Part shown: positions 57,083-64,000 of the stretch, in pieces
How the letters are laid out: each line of letters starts with the position of its first letter
Numbering within the stretch: position 1 is the first letter of the stretch
Assembly: GCA_030340625.1 (NCBI GenBank)
Contig: JAOPHQ010006257.1
Location: 917,581-981,580, forward strand
DNA length: 64,000 bases
Reading direction: 5' to 3'
Source: Merluccius polli
Taxonomy: Eukaryota; Chordata; Actinopteri; Gadiformes; Merlucciidae
Notes under the pieces: model-generated
Database searches by the model: none
What the model was told of the DNA's origin: nothing
The model's input: only the letters and a program-made list of their open reading frames with translations
Position numbers and translations under genes: made by a program

Positions 57083-60000
57083 TGTTGCGGATAATAATAA
57101 GCATATGTATCAGCAGCTCAAAGAGTAGTAATAAATATACAAGTTGTAGTAACTGCACCTCAACACATGATGGCGGCAAACAATATACTGGGGCGGCGCT
57201 TAAACGCTAGCCATTGTGCGTCATGGAGGCCACGCCTCCTGCCCAGTGACTACCGGTGGAAGTCGCCGGCTCAAGTCAGACCCCTCCAGCACGCATCCAG
57301 AAGATGCAAAGCTACTGAGGATGCAACGCTTGGGGGTTCTCCACGCGTGAACTTTACAAATACCCCTCCTTCTGCTTCATAGATTAAAAATAATACTAAA
57401 CAAATAAAATGAGTTAAAGCGATCCTGTTGTCGGCGGCCCTTCTTCCTCGGAGCACAACCCCACAATTGGTGACCCCCGGCGTGATTCGAGGAAGGAGCC
57501 GGGCTGAGAGAGCGAGCTATGGAACGGCACACAACTTCCACTTCTGTCGCTGGCTGGCCATTACACCAGGTAAGCAGAGCCTGACCAAATCTGCATAGAA
57601 TAGATAGATGATAGATATAGAGACATTATGTGGCAGAGGTGGCTGGTGTGTTTGTTGCAAAGCCCGGTTCTCCGGTCCATAGTCGTTTACAGTTAAGCTG
57701 ACGAGGAAAATGAACAGGCGCTCAACTCTGATTGGGATTAGTTAAATGATATTTTGTCGTCATTTACGACCATTAGAAGAAGCAAAGGCCAGTATCGTAT
57801 ATTTTATTAAAAAATGTATAACCTGTAACCTCGGACGGAGCCTGGAGGCTAAAAAACTCGGCAGCTTTTAGAGTATAAAACTTTAAAACTTAGTACAAAC
57901 TTGGGAATATAAAAAACTCGGCACGGAGCTTTAGAGTATAAAAAAAAAAAAAAAAAAAAAATAATAATAATAAAAAAATTAAAACTCAGTACAAAACTGG
58001 GAATATAAATTTGGGGCATAACCCCTAGAGTATAGGAGAGTGGAAAACGGAGATCGATAGGGTACAGATCGCTACTAACATTGTTACTAACACTGCATTC
58101 TCAAAGAACTACGCTAACTTGCATGAAACACAATAACCCACGTTTGTGTACATAATCCTGCATGTGCTAACGCTTGCTAACTTTGCTAGGGTGCATCTTA
58201 GCTTTGTCTGCAGAATATGGTACATGTAACTGACGATAGCCCAACACGTGGGTTATCTCATATGGGTCTTTGTTCTTAACAGAAGCATGTAGCATTGTGC
58301 TACTAGCCACATAAGCTAACACGGGGCTAGCGGACATGTAGGTATTTAGAACTGAAGATAGCCCACCACGGGGGGTGGTTTATGGCTCATTGTTCCAGGG
58401 GGGATGGTAACATTCTTGTGTTCCTAGCCATTTGGCCCAAGTGGAGGCTAATGGCTATGCTAAGTCTAGGGAGAGACGGTAAACTCATCTATCTAACCTA
58501 TAGACATATACCTAACAGTGCCAGTGGATTTGGAGCACTTCCACATATGGGCACACACATAGTAGGATATATACACAATATTAACGTGGAGGATATAAAG
58601 TGTGCGCATTTAAATAAGTTCTATGCTATGGTAACACAGCAGGGAGCATAGATTACAAATCCCTGTCAGCCATTTTGGGAGTCCCCAAAATGGCCCCCAA
58701 GACCCCCTACCCCTCGACCACCCCTACCCCCACCCAGACTACCCAGACTTTCCCCCTCCCCCGACGACTGACCATGTGATGGGGACAAAGGAATGGCGTT
58801 TGCCAGTCTGCGTTTGCAAGTGTGAATGGAGTGTGAATGAAGTTGTGCACTCCTAGAATGCAAGGGGAGAAGGCAGAATGGAGCCCAATACAATAATTTT
58901 TTAATGTTATTATCTAGACATATACATTTATAAATAACTATGTTAACAGATGTCATTACTGCGATAAAAAGTGTGTGAGTAAAAACTGATTATTCATAAG
59001 CATCAACTTGTCAGTAATAGTGAAGGTGTTAAAATTGACATTAACTCTTGGCTTTTATTCTTTCCTTTACCCTTAAGAGAAGGAGGGGACCTCCATGCCC
59101 CTTCCAAAGAAAGATCATGAACACCTCTTTTTGTTTTTATTAATGATAAGAAATTATAAGGTTAACAAAGGAGGAAAGGGAAGTTGGACAGGACACAATG
59201 AGATGGGGACAGTAAGTGGTGATTCTTAAAACAAAAGGATTTATTTAGAAAGACAGAGGGAAGTAAATAGAAGGATAGAAGGAGAGATAAGCGTAAGAAA
59301 AGTCAGAGAAAGTGAAAGAAAAGTCAGAGAAAGTGAAAAGGAAAGGAAGAAACGTGGTCAAGAGATAGAGGGAGGCATTATAGTTATAATAGTAGTGGTA
59401 ATAATAATAATGATGTTAATGATAATAATAATAATAATAATAATAATGAAACATAATGAAGAAAGCGATGCGAATATTAGGACGGTTAAAGATCAGGTCA
59501 ACTATGTATATATGTCTGTTATTTGTTTTGTTTCCTGTTTATTTGTTTTCTTTGTGTATTTGTTTTATACTTTTAACTGTTTGTGTGAGTGTTTTGTGCT
59601 TTATAGGACAAATAGCAGACCAACAGCTCAGTCACGTCACATGAAACCCCGAACCCCTGGTACCCCCTCATGAGTCTTTGTACATAAGATGGTTGATGGG
59701 CATAATACGGCCCTATCTGATAGTTTCATTTAAATCAGAAGTTATCTCCTCTACCACTCGTCCACAGTAGTCCAGAGGTCAACCAGCGCTGGGGACTAAC
59801 AGTCCAGGGACTTTGCTCCCGCCTCAAGCGACGATATGGGAGTGTGGTAGAGTCATAACCTGATACACAGTGTAGGGGTGTAACAATTAATCCAGTCAGT
59901 CAATTTTTGGGTTGCTCAGTTTACCTCCATAATGTGGTGTCCATTGTCTTGTTTTTATGTACGATGTTTTGTTTTTGCTCAATGATGCTGACCGTTGCTG

Positions 60001-63000
60001 AGGCTATGATTCTTAGATGGACCAGAGGGTTTTCACCTGGGACACACACAGGTGCCATTTGATTATTAGAGGTGACTTGGGCGATGACAATGAGGAAATT
60101 GAGGTTGGTTTATTTGAGCCATATCCATTTTTAGTAAGCAAAACTATTCAATGATTGTGTGTGGATATATATATTCAATTTTAACTTCATCACCATATTC
60201 ACCTATTGTTTGACTCACCTTTGTATGCAAGTTTGTTTTGATATAACTTTCACATATGGTTTGAACTACTTAGATTAGTAATGATATAAGACCATATAGG
60301 ATTAAGACATGCCTGATCTATAATTACATAATAAGAAACCACTGTCTACATATTGTTTGTTGTATTGTGTTAGATGTTTTCTTTGCAAAGATACTGGTTG
60401 GTTCTGGTCTCTCTTCCCCCAGGACAATGGAGGGGGGTCCATTAGAGAGAGGACAGTTGATCTGGGGTTCCTGCCCTAAATGGACTCAAACTCATATTTG
60501 GACATTGAAATGGACCGCATACACAAAATGAACAGCAGGAACATTCCTGTTACCAGCGGTTGATAAGTTTCATATTAGGAGGCAACATGGTGACGTCTTA
60601 TCTGAATGTGATGTGTTTTTACACTATATTTTTAATTTTCTTTTGATTCTTTTAATGATTGATTATTCACAAGCGATTGATGTTGAAAGATGTTAACACT
60701 CTATAATTATGATTTGTTGTGCATTGGCAGTGACTGGATTGCAGAGAAGTGCTTCATCCTGATGGGGGGTGAGATCTTCTCTACCGTCATGATACTCTTT
60801 TTCATCTCCTAGAGGTGGTTATCGACTGGATGATGGTAACCCACCTGGACAGACCTCTCTTCAGCTGCTGAAAGGGTAACTGGGAAGAGTCTTCCGGTGG
60901 GGTGAGACTAGCTCATGAATTTGGCCTTATTAGAACAATTGAATAAGTTTACCTAGTCTAAGAGTAAATAAAATAATGTGGGCATAAGATCCAAAGGTAA
61001 CGCTAGAAGACTAAAATAGTTGTTCCAAAAGCTTGATAAACTAGGACCCAGAATCACTGTCATGTACATATATTTATGATATCATCATATAAAGGTCAAT
61101 ACAAGCGGGAAGAATGAATGCAACATGCTTAACTTTGTGTTAATTTTACGTGACTTTTTCAAAGTCACGAGGGGGAATAAGTAGTGTATTTTATTTCAAG
61201 GAGGGACTATTTTGTATTTTATTCAAGGAGGGAATATTTTTATATTTATTTGCAAGGATATTTTATTTCAAGGGGGAATATTTGCATTTAGATTTTTTGT
61301 TTTTTTTTTTTTTTTTGTTTTATTGTTTAAATGTTGAATTTACATAAGTCAGACATATGGTCTTTGAACATTTGCAAGGACCAGGTTAAAGTAATCATTG
61401 GGAAATACTTCAGCAATCTGTTGGGAAAGGATCTAATATAAGCTAAATAGTTTATTGACATAGAAAATTGGGAATTACTACGCCAACGCCTAATGCTGTT
61501 ATGCTGTGTTTAATACCTTAACTTGTTAGCTCTTTCCACTGCTGTGTCAAAACTACAGCGCCAACACCGGGTGGTGCAGCAGTTACCCATCAAACAAGCG
61601 GTTATGTTACATTCACTGGGATGGTGGAAAGAGTGAACGGGACATTCAAGAAACTGACATTTCCGAGAAACAGAGTGCAGAGCCAAAGGATGACCACCAA
61701 CCAGGGTGGAGAAAGGTGACCAGGTGTACCCGAGAGTGTGCAGGGGACAGTGGAGCGCCCCGACTTGATCAGGCTGTGGTACCTGATTTCCTGGAGTTCG
61801 GCACCTGTGTCTAGGAGGACATGGCACCTGTTTTACTTGAATGTTGAATTATTAAACACAGTATGCTTCACGGTTGTCAATACAATGCATTATAAGTTCG
61901 GAATGTGTTATGCTGTAGTCCCATGATTGCTTTAATAATGAAACGGATGAATTTTTTGATGCTGCTAAAATGTTCTGACTACTGGTGAGGTGGATCCGTG
62001 GGGAAGGCACACATGGGTACGTGTTGGTAACCTTGGCGTGTGGGCCTTGCCTATGGATCACAAGATGGGCATTGAATTCATGAACTGTCCGACTTGAGGT
62101 TGGCTACAGATACGGGGGATACACTGTGATGATCTTTGAGTAACCTGCGTGCATGGAAACCATCTGAGCAATTGCATGCTAGTCTACAGGGCGTTTTTTA
62201 GATCTATATAGGGTTACTGCTAACTAACACGCTAATGTCTCTTCTGTGTTAGCCAGAGCTGCTAACACGATAATGTCTCTTCTGTGTTAGCCAGAGCTGC
62301 TAACACGGTAATGTCTTCTGTGTTAGCCAGAGCTGCTAACACGGTAATGTCTGTTCTTATACCTGGAGGTATTCGATTTTGGTTATACATGCATATAAGT
62401 ATTTGAAGGGATTTCATATGGGGAAATTACAATGCATTAACTACTATGCCTTTCTGTCCTCAGGATACTGTGATATGGTATGACATATGGATTGTATGAT
62501 GTGATGATAATTTGTCTACTGTTGGCTACGGCCCATGTATTCTTTGAGACACACCAAGGTGAATGCCATCCAATTTAGAGATGCGACAGGTTTTCCTACT
62601 GTCTAGAAGGGTTTTCCCGAACTAAGTCGATTGGTGATGTTGATGTTTTTCTTTTCGCTTGAATTTATACTCACCATTTTTAGACCTTACATGATACATA
62701 GCATTATTAATTTATAGTATGGTCATCAGTGATGACCAAGGAGGGACTGTTGCGGATAAATAATAAGCATATGTATCAGCAGCTCAAAAGAGTAGTAATA
62801 AATATACAAGTTGTAGTAACTGCACCTCAACACATGATGGCGGCAAACAATATACTGGGGGCGGCGCTTAACGCTAGCCATTGTGCGTCATGGAGGCCAC
62901 GCCTCCTGCCCAGTGACTACCGGTGGAAGTCGCCGGCTCAAGTCAGACCCCTCCAGGCAGCGCATCCAGAAGGATGCAAAGCTACTGAGGATGCAACGCT

Positions 63001-63134
63001 TGGGGTTCTCCACGCGTGAACTTATACAAATACCCCTCCTTCTGCTTCATAGATTAAATAATAATACTAAACAAATAAAGTGAGTTAAAGCGATCCTGTT
63101 GTCGGCGGCCTTCTTCCTCGAGCACAACCCCACA
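57083..63134 (+). mobile_element. LTR retrotransposon without gag-pol, right-arm copy
   Basis: Mirror of 49928-56068. LTRs are 57083-57465 and 62748-63134, the duplication is GTAT (57079-57082 and 63135-63138), the PBS TGGTGACCCCCGGCGTGA is at 57468-57485, a donor-like CAGGTAAGCAGAGCC is near 57568, and the polypurine tract is before 62748. It is about 90 nt shorter than the left copy through many small deletions. For example, the integrase-like remnant near 61618 has lost one A and its frame. Presence of the same target site and flanks shows this is the same insertion event copied, not a second insertion. Confidence 0.85.
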
Positions 63135-63486
63135 GTATTGTATGAGTTGATACTATTAAAGTTATTTATGAAATATTGCTTGAGATGTCTTCAATGCCAA
63201 TGGTTCCAGAACTAGTTTTTAGGAAGTAGGACAAAAGTACACACATTTAAAATCAGCACATTTTAATTGAAGCATTCGTATTGACTACATATTTTGTTCA
63301 TATAAAAATGTGTGTGTGTGTGTGTGTAACATGCTGGGAGTATCCATTGCTTGCTGTTACAAAAATAAATAAATACATTTTTTTTAGTCTTATCACTCGC
63401 TTGCCCACTGGAAAAATAAAATAAAATAAATTCCCTACCTACCCATGACCTCAACTGACAACCAACAGGAACCAAACTTTTTTTTT

Positions 63487-63755
63487 TTAGGCCTAGTGTG
63501 GGCATCTCATCCTCACAAAGTATAGTTGTCACTACTTTGACAGGTGCCATCAACCGGGTGATGTCTTCAGCATTGCAGATGTCCTTCTCACCAAGAGTAT
63601 TCACCTCTTCTCCTTTCCTTAGTTCCCTTGACATTAGTGTTGCAAAAACTGCAGGCTGCTGCTCTAAAAAACGTTTGAGCATGTCATGGAGCTATTCCAC
63701 CGCGTTGATACATCCTGGATTAGCTTGTGGGAAGGCAATGTCAGTTGCTGCTGTT
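63487..63755 (-). pseudogene. hAT (ZBED1-like) transposase fragment, right-arm mirror
   Basis: Inverted copy of 49309-49575. The reading frame is shifted near the start of the fragment relative to the left arm. Confidence 0.8.
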
Positions 63756-63762
63756 TCTCTCC

Positions 63763-64000
63763 GGGGTCCGCCCTTTATTACGACAGCCCGTTATTACGAC
63801 AACCCTCCATTACGACATCCCGTCATTACGACATGCCTCTATTTAGACATGCCCCTAATCCGATCTTTTTGGTACCGCTATTACGACAATTTGGCCTACT
63901 ACAATTTGGTACCGCTATTACGACAATTAGGCCTACTTTTCATAGAAAGTGCAATAGAATAATAATAATAGTTATTAATATGACAATTAGGCCTACTTTT
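63763..64000. mobile_element. Element with 15-bp subterminal arrays, copy 3 (cut by window end)
   Basis: Starts GGGGTCCGCCCTTTATTACG with the same 15-bp array as copy 1. It mirrors 49068-49297 and continues past the window edge. Confidence 0.85.

Larger units (their letters stand above)
49060..64000. repeat. Giant inverted repeat, arms at least 7.4 kb, centre near 56575
   Basis: Everything from about 49060 to 56570 recurs in inverted order from about 56580 to 64000: the 15-bp-array element, hAT transposase fragment, both LTRs, the whole LTR-element interior and the flanks. The centre is near ACATTTGTGTGTTTGTGC. Sampled arm differences in the LTR (55680-56068 against 57083-57465) are mostly single-base gains or losses, often in short runs. 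The one LTR-specific substitution (CTCACTTT versus CTCATTTT) is mirrored correctly. The right arm looks the less accurate. It may be real or a long-read foldback artefact. Confidence 0.95.

Overview
The window reads as repeat-rich teleost fish DNA. The evidence is intron-bearing PIF/Harbinger, hAT, Crypton-like and integrase-type elements, an L2-type LINE tail ending in AAATAAA plus short repeats, a FAM111A-like reading frame, and LTR elements whose primer-binding sites match tRNA-Trp. I cannot name the species. I see no operons and no complete conventional single-copy host gene. Almost everything recognisable is a mobile element, often nested, and many insertions can be bounded to the base by their target-site duplications (TSDs).

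1-4400: a minisatellite tail, an L2-like LINE 3' end, a MITE and a solo LTR with a GGGGG TSD. 4402-14350: a five-exon DDE integrase transposon gene. Its first intron holds a 4.8-kb hAT-type insertion (TSD GTCTTGTA), which itself holds a two-gene PIF/Harbinger element (spliced 410-aa transposase and 208-aa Myb-like protein). A minisatellite, a hairpin-ended element with a 9-bp TSD, and a second integrase C-terminal fragment follow. 14350-21330: non-coding DNA, CG-rich tandem arrays, a Harbinger MITE split by a hAT that carries a foldback with a telomere-like spacer and a perfect 60-bp palindrome, then a hAT full of G-rich satellite with a second Harbinger MITE.

21330-26900: three minus-strand LTR/tRNA-Trp PBS/splice-donor units and a 1.34-kb element with 15-bp subterminal repeats. 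26979-34328: a multi-exon tyrosine-recombinase (Crypton-like) gene with zinc fingers, broken by a frameshift and a stop. 34852-41441: a hAT (TSD ATAACAGG) containing a second two-gene Harbinger (eight-exon 354-aa transposase, 232-aa Myb-like partner, TSD TTA). 42519-44080: FAM111A-like coding sequence followed by a degraded P-loop ATPase frame. 45269-47855: a decayed Harbinger with nested hAT MITE, and a LINE ORF1 interrupted by a second copy of the hairpin-ended element.

From about 49060 to the window end lies a very large inverted repeat centred near 56575. Each arm holds the same 6.1-kb LTR retrotransposon at the same insertion point with the same flanks. Most arm-to-arm differences I sampled are 1-2 base indels, so a long-read foldback or unpolished assembly artefact must be considered before a biological palindrome is claimed. 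In functional terms the window is a stack of transposition systems: two Harbinger transposase/Myb partner pairs, one DDE integrase, one tyrosine recombinase, hAT remnants, and their non-autonomous dependants.
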